NCBI GenBank assembly: GCA_022796475.1
Contig: JAAWIS010000015.1
Location: forward strand, 1-56,495
Origin: Lachnospiraceae bacterium
Lineage (GTDB): Bacteria > Bacillota > Clostridia > Lachnospirales > Lachnospiraceae
DNA length: 56,495 bases
Direction: 5' to 3'
Below are positions 8,672 through 16,746 of this stretch, in pieces. A program made the position numbers and the translations under genes. The notes beneath the pieces are model-generated. The model had not been told where the DNA came from and made no database searches. It saw only the letters and a list, made by a program, of their open reading frames with translations. Numbering within the stretch: position 1 is the stretch's first letter; every line of letters begins with the position of its first letter.

Positions 8672-9961
8672 TTAGTCAATAACGCCTTTGCCCTTCAGTG
8701 CCTCAATTTCCTCTGGCGTATAGTCTAACAGCTTCTTCATAATTTCCTCGGTATCCTGTCCAAGCTTTGGAGCGCCTCTCCACACCTGGCCTGGAGTTTC
8801 AGACAGCTTGGGAGCAAATCCAAAGGCAGTAACTTCCTTTTCCAGAGTCTGATCCTGGTAAGATACCCAGTCGCCTCTTTCCTTCCAGTGCTCTTCTTTC
8901 ATCACATCGTCACAATTTTTGATTACGGCTGCCCCGATCCGGTTGTCAATTAAGATATCGATGGCTTCCTGTGCAGTATGCTCCATAAAGTAGTCGGCAA
9001 ATTTCTGATCCAGTTCCTTGCCAAGATCGCTTTCCAGTGCTTCTTTGCTTCCGCCTGCTGCCTCATAGGAATATTTTTCAAGGTCAAAGCCAAAGCCTTT
9101 CATTACCTTCTCATAAGAACCTTTTCCGTATGCCCCCAGATTAATAAACTTGCCGTCCTTTGTTGGGAAAATGCCTGCCGGCTGATAGGTGTTCTGCTTG
9201 ATTCCCTGTCTTTGCTTCTGGATGCCTGCCTCACCCCATAAAGTAAAGTTATCATCCATCACTCTCATGTAGCTTTCGCACAGGGTAGAATCAATTACCT
9301 GTCCCTTTCCGGTCTGCTCTGCATGGCGCAGAGCCATCAAAATTCCGTTTACTGCAAACAAGCCGGATAAATAATCGCCAATATACTGCTGAGCATAGTA
9401 AGGCGGCTTGTCCGGGAATCCCTGAAGCAGGCACCAGCCAGATTCAGCCTGTGCCAGCGGATCGTAGCAGGCGCGGTTTAAGTGCCGTTCCAAACCGCCA
9501 AATTTTGGTGTTCCAAAACCGCTTACATGACAGATAACCAGCCTTGGATTTACCTCTAAAAGCATTTCATCTGTAATGCCCAGCTTGTCGATCCAAACCA
9601 TATTTTCAATCCATACATCACAGTTTTTAATCAGGGAAAGAAAAATCTCTTTTGACTCCGGAACCTTCTTTAAATTCGTTTCCAGAGAAAAGCTAAGCTT
9701 ATTGCGGGCATTCTGCATCCAGGAACCGCTAATGTGTTTCTCACCATTTTTAATCTGAGGCTGCTGATGCCTTGCAGTGTCACCGCCTACCTTAGGCCTT
9801 TCCAGCGCAATCACCTCTGCGCCGAAATCACTTAACATGGTAGCGGCAAAAGGAGCCGCTACTACAGAACCATTTAACAATACGCGGATTCCGCTTAACG
9901 GGCCGAATTCTTTCGTTAACAATGGCGCCGGTTTCTTTTCTAATTTTTCCCAACGATTCAT
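8672..9961 (-). CDS. Class III acyl-CoA transferase (CaiB/BaiF/Frc family)
   Basis: The 429-aa protein opens with GPLSGIRVLLNGSVVAAPFAATMLSDFGAEVIALERP cut short, i.e. the family pattern from GPLSGIRVL through DFGAEVIALE, and contains GFG, the RACYDPLAQAESG segment with a candidate catalytic Asp, and GKGQVIDSTLCE. Class III enzymes move CoA between carboxylic acids through an aspartyl-CoA intermediate in the cytoplasm. With an ATP-dependent activating enzyme in the same operon, the likely division of labour is priming by the ligase and ATP-free cycling by the transferase, as in carnitine and bile acid pathways. AGGAG lies 8 nt before ATG 9961. Confidence 0.88.
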   Translation of the reverse strand: MNRWEKLEKKPAPLLTKEFGPLSGIRVLLNGSVVAAPFAATMLSDFGAEVIALERPKVGGDTARHQQPQIKNGEKHISGSWMQNARNKLSFSLETNLKKVPESKEIFLSLIKNCDVWIENMVWIDKLGITDEMLLEVNPRLVICHVSGFGTPKFGGLERHLNRACYDPLAQAESGWCLLQGFPDKPPYYAQQYIGDYLSGLFAVNGILMALRHAEQTGKGQVIDSTLCESYMRVMDDNFTLWGEAGIQKQRQGIKQNTYQPAGIFPTKDGKFINLGAYGKGSYEKVMKGFGFDLEKYSYEAAGGSKEALESDLGKELDQKFADYFMEHTAQEAIDILIDNRIGAAVIKNCDDVMKEEHWKERGDWVSYQDQTLEKEVTAFGFAPKLSETPGQVWRGAPKLGQDTEEIMKKLLDYTPEEIEALKGKGVID

Positions 9962-10027
9962 ATATCTTTCTCCTTTTTGATTTCATGTTCTGTTTTGTTA
10001 TATTATTAACAATATAATGTCCAAGTT

Positions 10028-10058
10028 AGAGCGTGTCCGTTTTTTCCGGACACACTCT
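10028..10058. repeat. Intergenic perfect-arm hairpin with AGAGCGTGTC arm
   Basis: Arms AGAGCGTGTCCG (10028-10039) and CGGACACACTCT (10047-10058) pair over 12 positions with one G.U, around a T-rich loop. On the minus strand no T-run follows, so it is not a normal terminator. The arm shares AGAGCGTGTC with the ends of the MITE-like element at 26211-26376. Confidence 0.6.
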
Positions 10059-10073
10059 GCTGGCTTGTACCTT

Positions 10074-10907
10074 TTAGCATTCTGCCGGCTCATTCATGAT
10101 CATTCTGCCCACTGTGCCGCCAGTAACTTCAATAACTGCCCCATTCACATAGGAAGAAAGGTCAGTTGCCAAAAATTCGATTACATTTGCACAGTCTTCC
10201 ACTGTTCCGAAACGCTTCATGGCGACATTGCGCAGGAACGTTCCTTCACCGGCCTTCTTATAATTTTCAACCAGCCTTCCAGTTGCAATAAATCCTGGGG
10301 CAATACAGTTTGCCGTCACATTATAGCGTCCTGCCTCCTGGGCAAGAAGCTTGGTGTACTGTGCGATTGCTGCTTTTGAAGATGCGTAGTGGGCATAGCT
10401 TCCGTCGCTGTTTGCCACCAGCCCGCCTACAGAGATTACATTGACCACTTTGCCGTATCCTCTTTCTTTCATGCCAGGCACTACTGCATTACATGTATAT
10501 ACCGTACCATAATAATTCCGTTCTGTCACGGCGTAGAACTGTTCCCAGTTTAACTGGCTGGCTTTATTTCCGTCGGGAGCGCCCATCCCGCCGCCTGCGT
10601 TGCAGACTACGATGTCAATTGGGCCAAGCTCCTTTTCTATCTGTGCCACTGCCGCAAACACTTCTTCCCGTTTTGTAATATCTGCCTCAGCTCCGGCAGA
10701 TTTTACTCCAAGGGCGCGGCACTCATCCATAGTGGTTTCTGCAGTCAGCAGGTCAGCCTCTCCCTTAAAATCCTTATAGGATTTCAGATCGATATCAATA
10801 ACGCCTACATCCGCCCCCAGTTCTGCCAGGCGCAGGGCATAGGCCCTTCCTAAGCCTCTTGCCGCCCCTGTTACCAGTGCTACTTTTCCATCCAATCTCT
10901 TCGGCAT
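10074..10907 (-). CDS. Short-chain dehydrogenase/reductase (SDR)
   Basis: Classic SDR features are visible in 277 aa: the nucleotide motif TGAARGLGRAYA near residue 15, NAGGG, the catalytic Ser in NVISVGG, and Y-x-x-x-K in YASSKAA. Such enzymes oxidise or reduce hydroxyl/keto groups with NAD(P)H. AAGGAGG lies 6 nt before ATG 10907. Its position between the CoA-transferase and EtfA genes recalls the BaiA-type SDR of bile acid operons, but nothing in the sequence proves a steroid substrate; a hydroxyacyl-CoA is equally possible. Confidence 0.85.
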   Translation of the reverse strand: MPKRLDGKVALVTGAARGLGRAYALRLAELGADVGVIDIDLKSYKDFKGEADLLTAETTMDECRALGVKSAGAEADITKREEVFAAVAQIEKELGPIDIVVCNAGGGMGAPDGNKASQLNWEQFYAVTERNYYGTVYTCNAVVPGMKERGYGKVVNVISVGGLVANSDGSYAHYASSKAAIAQYTKLLAQEAGRYNVTANCIAPGFIATGRLVENYKKAGEGTFLRNVAMKRFGTVEDCANVIEFLATDLSSYVNGAVIEVTGGTVGRMIMNEPAEC

Positions 10908-10997
10908 ATTGCTCCTCCTTTTTCTTTCATTTTTTATAAATTTTATAAACGTCTTTATCCGTTTTTGAGAATCAGACTGCCGTTTTCAGCAGTTCTG

Positions 10998-12176
10998 CTA
11001 CCCCCATGCTTCCATCAGCTCCGGAATCACCTGGTACAAATCTCCTGCAATCCCATAATCTGCAACATCAAAAATTGGAGCCATGGGGTTTTTATTGATG
11101 GCTATAATCACATCTGATGTCTGCATTCCTGCCAGATGCTGAATTGCTCCGGATATTCCGCATGCAATATAAATTTTAGGCTTTACTGTGGTTCCAGTCT
11201 GTCCAACCTGGTGGGAATGGTCAATCCATCCAGAATCTACAGCCGCCCGGGATGCGCCTACCACGCCGCCTACTTTATCTGCAAATTTGCGGATCAGCTC
11301 AAACCCGGAAGCATCTCCTAAGCCAGCCCCGCCGGATACAATAATTTCTGCATCTGTCAGAGAAACCAGATCCTTTGCTGTCTTTACGATCTCAAGCACC
11401 TTTGTGCGGATATCCGATTCCTGAAGGTTTAAGGTAACCGGAATCACTTTCCCGGTACGCCCTTTTACTGCAGGTGCTTTTTCCATAACGCCTGGTCTTA
11501 CAGTAGACATCTGAGGCCTGTGATCCGGACATTTAATGGTTGCCATCAGGTTTCCGCCAAATGCCGGCCTGGTCTGTAGGATTCCCTTGGTATCCGGGTC
11601 AATTTCCAGCTTCGTGCAGTCGGCTGTCAGGCCGGTATTCACCCTTGCCGCGATCCTGGGTGCAAGATCACGGCCAATATGGGTTGCCCCATAAAGCACG
11701 ATCTCCGGCTTAAATTCATTGATCGCTTCAGAAATCACCTTTGTATAGCCATCTGATGTATAATTTGCCAGCAGGCTGCTCTCAGCCGTATATACAATAT
11801 CTGCCCCGGCCTCAAAAAGCTGTGCCGTCATATTCCCCAGGTTCTCCCCCAGCAGGACGGCGCAAAGGTTAACTCCTCCAATATCAGAGGCAAGGCCGCG
11901 GCCCTTTCCCAATAATTCAAATACTACCGGAGTAATCACGCCTGCCCTCTGTTCCGCAAATACCCACACATCCTGATAAGCCGACAGATCAGCTCCCTTT
12001 TCCTCTTCTTCCTTCGTAATCGCGCCAAACTTACAGGCTTCTACACACGTGCCGCACATGGTACATTTATCATTCAGCACAGCTTTTTTCTCCACCATGT
12101 CAATCGCGGAAAATGGGCAGGCCTTTACGCAAAGTGAGCATCCTTTACATTTGTCCTTACTGATTAATACAGCCAT
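10998..12176 (-). CDS. Electron transfer flavoprotein alpha subunit with N-terminal 2[4Fe-4S] ferredoxin domain (CarE-like)
   Basis: Residues 1-60 form a bacterial ferredoxin with two cluster motifs (Cys 10, 13, 16, 20 and Cys 38, 41, 44, 48), fused to a normal EtfA (residues about 65-392) ending with the FAD-binding [20 protein letters not shown] region (read from SGAIQHL to IIAIN). Plain EtfA lacks the ferredoxin part. The same fusion is known from CarE of the Acetobacterium woodii caffeyl-CoA reductase, an electron-bifurcating complex. The gene order here, acyl-CoA dehydrogenase, EtfB, EtfA, is also that of carCDE. AGGAGG lies 6 nt before ATG 12176. Bifurcation to ferredoxin is inferred. 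Confidence 0.88.
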   Translation of the reverse strand: MAVLISKDKCKGCSLCVKACPFSAIDMVEKKAVLNDKCTMCGTCVEACKFGAITKEEEEKGADLSAYQDVWVFAEQRAGVITPVVFELLGKGRGLASDIGGVNLCAVLLGENLGNMTAQLFEAGADIVYTAESSLLANYTSDGYTKVISEAINEFKPEIVLYGATHIGRDLAPRIAARVNTGLTADCTKLEIDPDTKGILQTRPAFGGNLMATIKCPDHRPQMSTVRPGVMEKAPAVKGRTGKVIPVTLNLQESDIRTKVLEIVKTAKDLVSLTDAEIIVSGGAGLGDASGFELIRKFADKVGGVVGASRAAVDSGWIDHSHQVGQTGTTVKPKIYIACGISGAIQHLAGMQTSDVIIAINKNPMAPIFDVADYGIAGDLYQVIPELMEAWG

Positions 12177-12186
12177 ATCTTACCTC

Positions 12187-12975
12187 CTACAAAATATGTT
12201 TCTTCTTTAACTCCTCTACTACTTTTCCTGCTGCTTCCTTCGGCGTTCCCTCGATGAGCATTCCTTTTCCCTTTGGCTCTGGAGTAAACGAACGGAATAC
12301 TTTGGTTGGAGATGCGTTAATGCCGATTTCATCAAGCTTTACTAATATGTCATGTTCATTCCAGACCGTAATTTCTTTTTCATATGCCTCATAAATTCCC
12401 TTTACAGACATATATCTCGGTATATTTAACTCCTTCACTGCAGTCAAAAGGCAAGGCATTGGGATTTCAATAATTTCATATCCATCCTCTAACTGCCTCT
12501 TGACTGTCAGCGTTTTGTCATCCCATTTTAAAACTTCCTCTACATAAGTAACTTGAGGAATTCCCAGCCTTTCTGCAATCTGAGGCCCTACTTGTGCCGT
12601 ATCGCCGTCGATTGCCTGGCGGCCGGCAAAAATAAGGTCATAGCCGCCTATTTTTTTGATTGCTCCTGCAATTGTATTGGAAGTTGCCCAGGTATCTGCC
12701 CCGCCAAATGCCCGGCTGCTTAAAAGAATCCCATCGTCAGCTCCCTTGGCCAGACATTCCCGCAGAACTTCTGCTGCCTGAGGCGGCCCCATCGAAATAA
12801 CCGTGACCGTCGTTCCTTCCTTGGCATCCTTAATCCGGAGAGCTGCCTCCAATGCATTATCATCATCGGGATTTAAAATGCTTTCCACACCATCCCGGAT
12901 CAATGTTCCTGTTTTGGGATTGATTTTTACCTCATTGGTATTCGGAACCTGTTTGACACAAACTAATATTTTCAT
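12187..12975 (-). CDS. Electron transfer flavoprotein beta subunit (CarD-like)
   Basis: This 262-aa EtfB begins MKILVCVKQVPNTNEV, the family N-terminus, and holds the nucleotide-binding region FAGRQAIDGDTAQVGPQIAE around residue 115. GGAGG followed by 5 nt precedes ATG 12975; an in-frame ATG 33 nt upstream is rejected because it lacks the site and the family start. EtfB of bifurcating complexes binds NADH and FAD. It ends 10 nt before the EtfA start and follows the acyl-CoA dehydrogenase gene by about 110 nt, so the three are produced together. Confidence 0.9.
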   Translation of the reverse strand: MKILVCVKQVPNTNEVKINPKTGTLIRDGVESILNPDDDNALEAALRIKDAKEGTTVTVISMGPPQAAEVLRECLAKGADDGILLSSRAFGGADTWATSNTIAGAIKKIGGYDLIFAGRQAIDGDTAQVGPQIAERLGIPQVTYVEEVLKWDDKTLTVKRQLEDGYEIIEIPMPCLLTAVKELNIPRYMSVKGIYEAYEKEITVWNEHDILVKLDEIGINASPTKVFRSFTPEPKGKGMLIEGTPKEAAGKVVEELKKKHIL

Positions 12976-13083
12976 CCTTTCCTCCATTCTGTGCACACTT
13001 CGCAGCATTACAAGTCACCCCATTACAGGGTACAGACATGTATGAGTGAATTATTTTTCTTTCACCTGTTGCCTTCACAATTC

Positions 13084-14220
13084 TTACTTCAGCAAATTTC
13101 CGGAAATAACAAGTTTCTGAATTTCTGAAGTTCCCTCATAGATTGAAACCAGCCTTGCCGCCCTGGTCATCCGCTCAATGGCGTAATCCTGCATATAGCC
13201 ATATCCGCCGTGAATCTGAAGGGCTTTATATGCAACGGAATTACAAGTTTCGCCTGCCTTATATTTTGCCATAGCCGCCTGCATGGTTACTTTCTCATGC
13301 TTATCCAGCCGGTCTGCCACATCGTAGACCAAAAGCCTTGTAGCCTGTACCTCTGTGGCCATATCTGCAAGTTTAAATGCCACATCCTGCAGCTTGCAGA
13401 TAGGTTTGCCAAACTGTACCCTTTCCTTGGAATACTGGACTGCCAGATCAAGACAGCCGGCTGCAATGCCAAGGCCCTGAGCAGCTACTGTTACCCGTCC
13501 TGCATCCAGAATTCCCATCGCAATCTTAAATCCCTGGCCTTCCTCACCTAACAAATTTTCCTTGGGAACCTTTACATTATTAAAGATCAGATCCGATGTA
13601 ACGGAAGCGTGCATTCCCATCTTCTCTTCCGTCTTTCCCCGGGAAAAGCCTTCCCATGCTGCCTCTACGATAAATGCGCTGATGCCCCGTGTTCCCTTGG
13701 CTTTTAAGTCGGATTTTGCAAATACCACTGCGTAATCACAAACTGGCCCCATGGTAATAAAACACTTTCGTCCATTTAAGATATAGCAGCCTTGCTTCTC
13801 ATCCCACAGACAGGTGGTTTGAGTAGCTGCTGAGTCGGAACCAGCTCCCGGCTCAGTCAGTGCAAACGCACCGATGGCTTCTCCCAGCACCATAGGCTTT
13901 AAATATTTCTGCTTTTGTTCTTCCGTTCCATAGTATAAGTAGGGAGCCCCTGACAGGGAATTGCTCATCAGCAGGGAGGAGGCAGAGGCGTCTTTTTTAC
14001 AAAATTCCTCTACTACAATTGCAAGTGACTTATAATCGCCGCCTGCGCCGCCATATTCCTTTGGGATCGTGATTCCGCCAAATCCATATTTTGCTGATTT
14101 CTTCAGCAGTTCTTCCGGATATTTCCCATCCTTCTCTGCATCTGCAGCTATCGGCTCAAGTTCTCTTTCTGCAAACTCTTTTGCCAGCTTCCTTAGCATT
14201 TCATGTTTCAGTTCAAACAT
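13084..14220 (-). CDS. Acyl-CoA dehydrogenase/enoyl-CoA reductase (CarC- or Bcd-like)
   Basis: The 378-aa protein has the standard layout: helical N-terminus, the FAD/substrate segment ALTEPGAGSDSAATQT, ITMGPVCDY, and the C-terminal YEGTSEIQ with the catalytic Glu. With adjacent EtfBA it should form a complex that reduces an alpha,beta-unsaturated acyl-CoA with NADH while reducing ferredoxin, though reversible oxidation is possible. Start: AGGAGG at 14232-14227 lies 6 nt before ATG 14220, and the site itself spans the stop of the upstream gene, so translation is coupled. An in-frame ATG at 14235 overlaps the site. Substrate chain or ring cannot be read from sequence. Confidence 0.88.
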   Translation of the reverse strand: MFELKHEMLRKLAKEFAERELEPIAADAEKDGKYPEELLKKSAKYGFGGITIPKEYGGAGGDYKSLAIVVEEFCKKDASASSLLMSNSLSGAPYLYYGTEEQKQKYLKPMVLGEAIGAFALTEPGAGSDSAATQTTCLWDEKQGCYILNGRKCFITMGPVCDYAVVFAKSDLKAKGTRGISAFIVEAAWEGFSRGKTEEKMGMHASVTSDLIFNNVKVPKENLLGEEGQGFKIAMGILDAGRVTVAAQGLGIAAGCLDLAVQYSKERVQFGKPICKLQDVAFKLADMATEVQATRLLVYDVADRLDKHEKVTMQAAMAKYKAGETCNSVAYKALQIHGGYGYMQDYAIERMTRAARLVSIYEGTSEIQKLVISGNLLK

Positions 14221-14231
14221 CATTAACCTCC

Positions 14232-16235
14232 TCATTCTAGATCATTCGCTAGTATAAAAGCATCCTTTACTGCCTCTGTTATCCTTCCCGGTCTTCTGGC
14301 ATCTCCGATAAGCACCAGACGATCCCCATACAGTTCCTTCAGACCGTCAAAGTCCTTATTTTCCTTCCAGCCCTGGCTGATGATCACCAAATCACAAGGG
14401 ATTTCTTTTCTGGCTCCTCCTGCCTGGTAAATCATTCTTCCCTGGCTCATCTGCTCTGCCGCTGCCTCCGGTTCTATAAAAATGCCCTGCCGTTCTGTTT
14501 CCTTCAACATGATCCAGCGGGTGCTTTTACCAAATCCTCTACCAACTCTTTTTTCCGGGCTTAACAGTGTTACCCGGCTGTCCTCCCAGCCCATAACACC
14601 TTTGGCAAATTCGGAATACTCCGGAATATAATGGCTTAAAAATTCCTTCTCCCTGTCACCCTTTTTCCTGGCCATGGCACAGTACTGGGCTGTCTGGACT
14701 GCCTTATATCCGGATCCGATAATAACAATATTTCTTCCGTTTACCTCATCCGACAAAATAGCCTCTTCTGCCGCAACAACTGTCGTACTCCCTTTTTCCT
14801 TGTACCGGGATACATCTACGGAGCTTCCGGCGGCTATCACAACCTGGTCAAACCGGTTCTGATCCAGCAGTTCTTTCAGCTCCTCCGCTCTGCCTTCTCT
14901 GCCCCATTGAAACGCCACGCCAAGAGAAATGCATTTCTGAAACAGATAGTCCAGATAAACTCTTACATCACCTCTGCCAGGAAGCTTTGCAACGGCTCTC
15001 GCAGCACCTCCGTAATGCAGGCCTTTTTCCCAAATCGTAACCTGGTTTCCAATAGCTTGAAGCGCTGCATATACCATCCCGCTGATCCCGGCTCCGATTA
15101 CCAGGATCCGTTTTCCTTCATGCTTTAACCGGAAAGGCGCCCCTTCTCTTCCTGCAAAAGGATTGACTGCACACGCCAGCCCTTCTCCGGAAAAAATCCG
15201 TTCCAGGCACTGCTGGTTGCAGGCCAGGCATGGCCGGATCGGTTCTGTTTTTCCATCTTTCCATTTATTTACCAGATCCGGATCTGCAATCAGCCCTCTG
15301 AGTATCCCTGCCATATCGCAGCAGTTTTGCTCAACAGCCTCTGCAGCGCTTTCAGCATCCAGCCTGTTGCAGCCAATCACCGGAATACCTGCCGATTTCT
15401 TTACCACTTTTGCAAGATAAAGATACATTCCTCTGGGAACGTGGTAAGTAATCTGGGGAACTGCCGATTCATGCCAGCCGCCCGTAATATTTATGGCATC
15501 CACCTGGTTTCTGACTGCACCTACAATCGTTTCCAGTTCATCTGGCCCATTGCCTCCCGGAATAAAATCGGAACCAGACAACCGGAGTATAACCGGATAA
15601 TCTTCTCCCACACCCTTCCGAACGGCTTCCAGGATATCCGTTAAAAACCGGATCCGCCCGGAAAGCGTTCCTCCATATTCATCCTGCCTTTGATTGACAG
15701 CCTTTGAGAGAAATTCTGCAATCAGGTATCCGGCACTTCCGATCAGCTCGATACCGTCAAAACCAGCCTTCTGTGCCCTTACTGCACCATCCTGAAACCA
15801 GGAAATAATCTGGCGGATCTCTGATTCGGTTAAAGCAAACGCAGTTTCTCCAGTAAATTTACACAAATACGATGACGGCGCCACTGCCGGAAGTCCTCCA
15901 TGCTCACTTTGTTTTGCATATGCGCCGGCATGCATCAACTGTAAAAATAGTTTCCCGTCTTTTTTGTGAACCGCCTGAACAAGACGCTTCATTCCAGGAA
16001 TAAAACGGTCATCATAAATCTGCATCATGCCTGCATGATTCACCCTTACCGGGTCAATCCCTGCTGCTCCTGCTATGATCAGTCCAACTCCGCCCTCTGC
16101 TCTCTTTTGGTAAAACGAAATTACTTTTTCAGAAACGAAACCTTCCCTGCACCAGCCTAAATTTACTGCCGGCATAACAAAACGGTTTTTCACCCTGCAT
16201 CTGCCTATTGAACAAGGCGTCAGCATCAGACTCAT
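14232..16235 (-). CDS. NADH:flavin oxidoreductase of the 2-enoate reductase/BaiCD-BaiH/2,4-dienoyl-CoA reductase group
   Basis: A 667-aa three-part flavoenzyme: an FMN TIM barrel of the Old Yellow Enzyme type (residues 1-330, with HAGAYA near 102 and DEYGGTLSGRIRF near 185), a [4Fe-4S] site (Cys 336, 339, 343, 355) and a C-terminal FAD/NAD(P) reductase part (GAGISG at 381-386). Such enzymes reduce C=C bonds conjugated to a carbonyl, in free enoates, dienoyl-CoA or 3-oxo-delta4-steroid-CoA. It is the first gene after the sigma-54 promoter, with a leader of about 80 nt and a GAGGAAG site 8 nt before ATG 16235. Its stop overlaps the Shine-Dalgarno site of the next gene. Confidence 0.85.
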   Translation of the reverse strand: MSLMLTPCSIGRCRVKNRFVMPAVNLGWCREGFVSEKVISFYQKRAEGGVGLIIAGAAGIDPVRVNHAGMMQIYDDRFIPGMKRLVQAVHKKDGKLFLQLMHAGAYAKQSEHGGLPAVAPSSYLCKFTGETAFALTESEIRQIISWFQDGAVRAQKAGFDGIELIGSAGYLIAEFLSKAVNQRQDEYGGTLSGRIRFLTDILEAVRKGVGEDYPVILRLSGSDFIPGGNGPDELETIVGAVRNQVDAINITGGWHESAVPQITYHVPRGMYLYLAKVVKKSAGIPVIGCNRLDAESAAEAVEQNCCDMAGILRGLIADPDLVNKWKDGKTEPIRPCLACNQQCLERIFSGEGLACAVNPFAGREGAPFRLKHEGKRILVIGAGISGMVYAALQAIGNQVTIWEKGLHYGGAARAVAKLPGRGDVRVYLDYLFQKCISLGVAFQWGREGRAEELKELLDQNRFDQVVIAAGSSVDVSRYKEKGSTTVVAAEEAILSDEVNGRNIVIIGSGYKAVQTAQYCAMARKKGDREKEFLSHYIPEYSEFAKGVMGWEDSRVTLLSPEKRVGRGFGKSTRWIMLKETERQGIFIEPEAAAEQMSQGRMIYQAGGARKEIPCDLVIISQGWKENKDFDGLKELYGDRLVLIGDARRPGRITEAVKDAFILANDLE

Positions 16236-16326
16236 GGCATCTCTTCCTCTCTTTTGTTATTTCCGCAAGGGATCTTTAACCGATCCTGCCTGCTGGGGGA
16301 CAGTTCACTCTCCTATTAATGTTAAT

Positions 16327-16342
16327 AGCAATTCACGTGCCA
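16327..16342 (-). promoter_or_regulatory. Sigma-54 (-24/-12) promoter of the catabolic operon
   Basis: On the minus strand the sequence reads TGGCACGTGAATTGCT, matching the sigma-54 consensus TGGCACG-N4-TTGCA/T at every defined position, with the GG and GC dinucleotides correctly spaced. It lies about 90 nt upstream of the ATG of the first operon gene, and the neighbouring gene encodes a sigma-54 activator. Confidence 0.92.
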
Positions 16343-16351
16343 AATCACTAT

Positions 16352-16387
16352 ATTGAAAAACAGCAGATTTTTCCTGTTTTTTTCAAT
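16352..16387. promoter_or_regulatory. Inverted repeat next to the sigma-54 promoter
   Basis: ATTGAAAAACAG (16352-16363) faces CTGTTTTTTTCAAT (16374-16387), an inverted repeat with two extra T. It starts 10 bp upstream of the -24 element. It may be a secondary regulator site or help DNA bending; no protein can be named. Confidence 0.4.
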
Positions 16388-16427
16388 GCCTATGTCTTTT
16401 TTTCAGATATTTAGAGCTTTCATCCCG

Positions 16428-16459
16428 AAAAACTGTACGATATTCATACAGCAGTTTTT
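16428..16459. promoter_or_regulatory. Candidate upstream activator site for the sigma-54 regulator
   Basis: CTGTA (16433-16437) and TACAG (16447-16451) form an inverted repeat with a 9-bp spacer, overlapped by a longer one, AAAAACTG/CAGTTTTT (16428-16435 and 16452-16459). The centre is about 100 bp upstream of the -24 element, the usual distance for an enhancer bound by a dimeric Fis-type HTH. The assignment is inferred from position and symmetry. Confidence 0.55.
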
Positions 16460-16645
16460 CTATTGTCCTTCTATTAATCACAGAATACCACAGCGCCATC
16501 CCCTGGAGCGTTTATTTCATAGAACCCACTTTCCTATGAACCTTCATGCACCCGGAAGCGGCTCCAGCGCTAAGCTGTTACAGTCCCCCCATGCCCCGCT
16601 TAGGGCACAGCGAACCCAGCGCCGAGCTTTCACCATAAATACATA

Positions 16646-16697
16646 AAAAGTCCCTGGCTGACAAGAAATCTGCTTTCTTATCAGCCAGGGACTTTTA
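16646..16697 (-). terminator. Terminator of the sigma-54 activator gene
   Basis: A long stem pairs GTCCCTGGCTGA (16650-16661) with TCAGCCAGGGAC (16681-16692), extended inside by AAGAAA/TTTCTT and flanked by A and T runs on both sides, so it can work in both directions. It isolates the regulator gene from the operon that it likely controls. The remaining part of 16236-16746 holds the promoter elements listed and nothing coding. Confidence 0.88.
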
Positions 16698-16746
16698 TTT
16701 TTATCGTAACCGTTCCATAAGGGGAGCTTCTTCCTTATCTGAACCG

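Noticed and set aside
7092-16235. A bile acid 7-dehydroxylation (bai) operon
   Set aside because: Several families agree (BaiCD/H-, BaiF- and BaiA-like), but a BaiE dehydratase, a BaiG transporter and the bai gene order are missing, and Etf/Nfn/AbfD-like genes point elsewhere.
16490-16545. Possible sixth copy of the multi-hairpin repeat (GCCATCCCCTGGAG followed by TTCATAG/CTATGAA)
   Set aside because: Only a short core and a 7-bp stem agree; chance similarity cannot be excluded without a model of the family.
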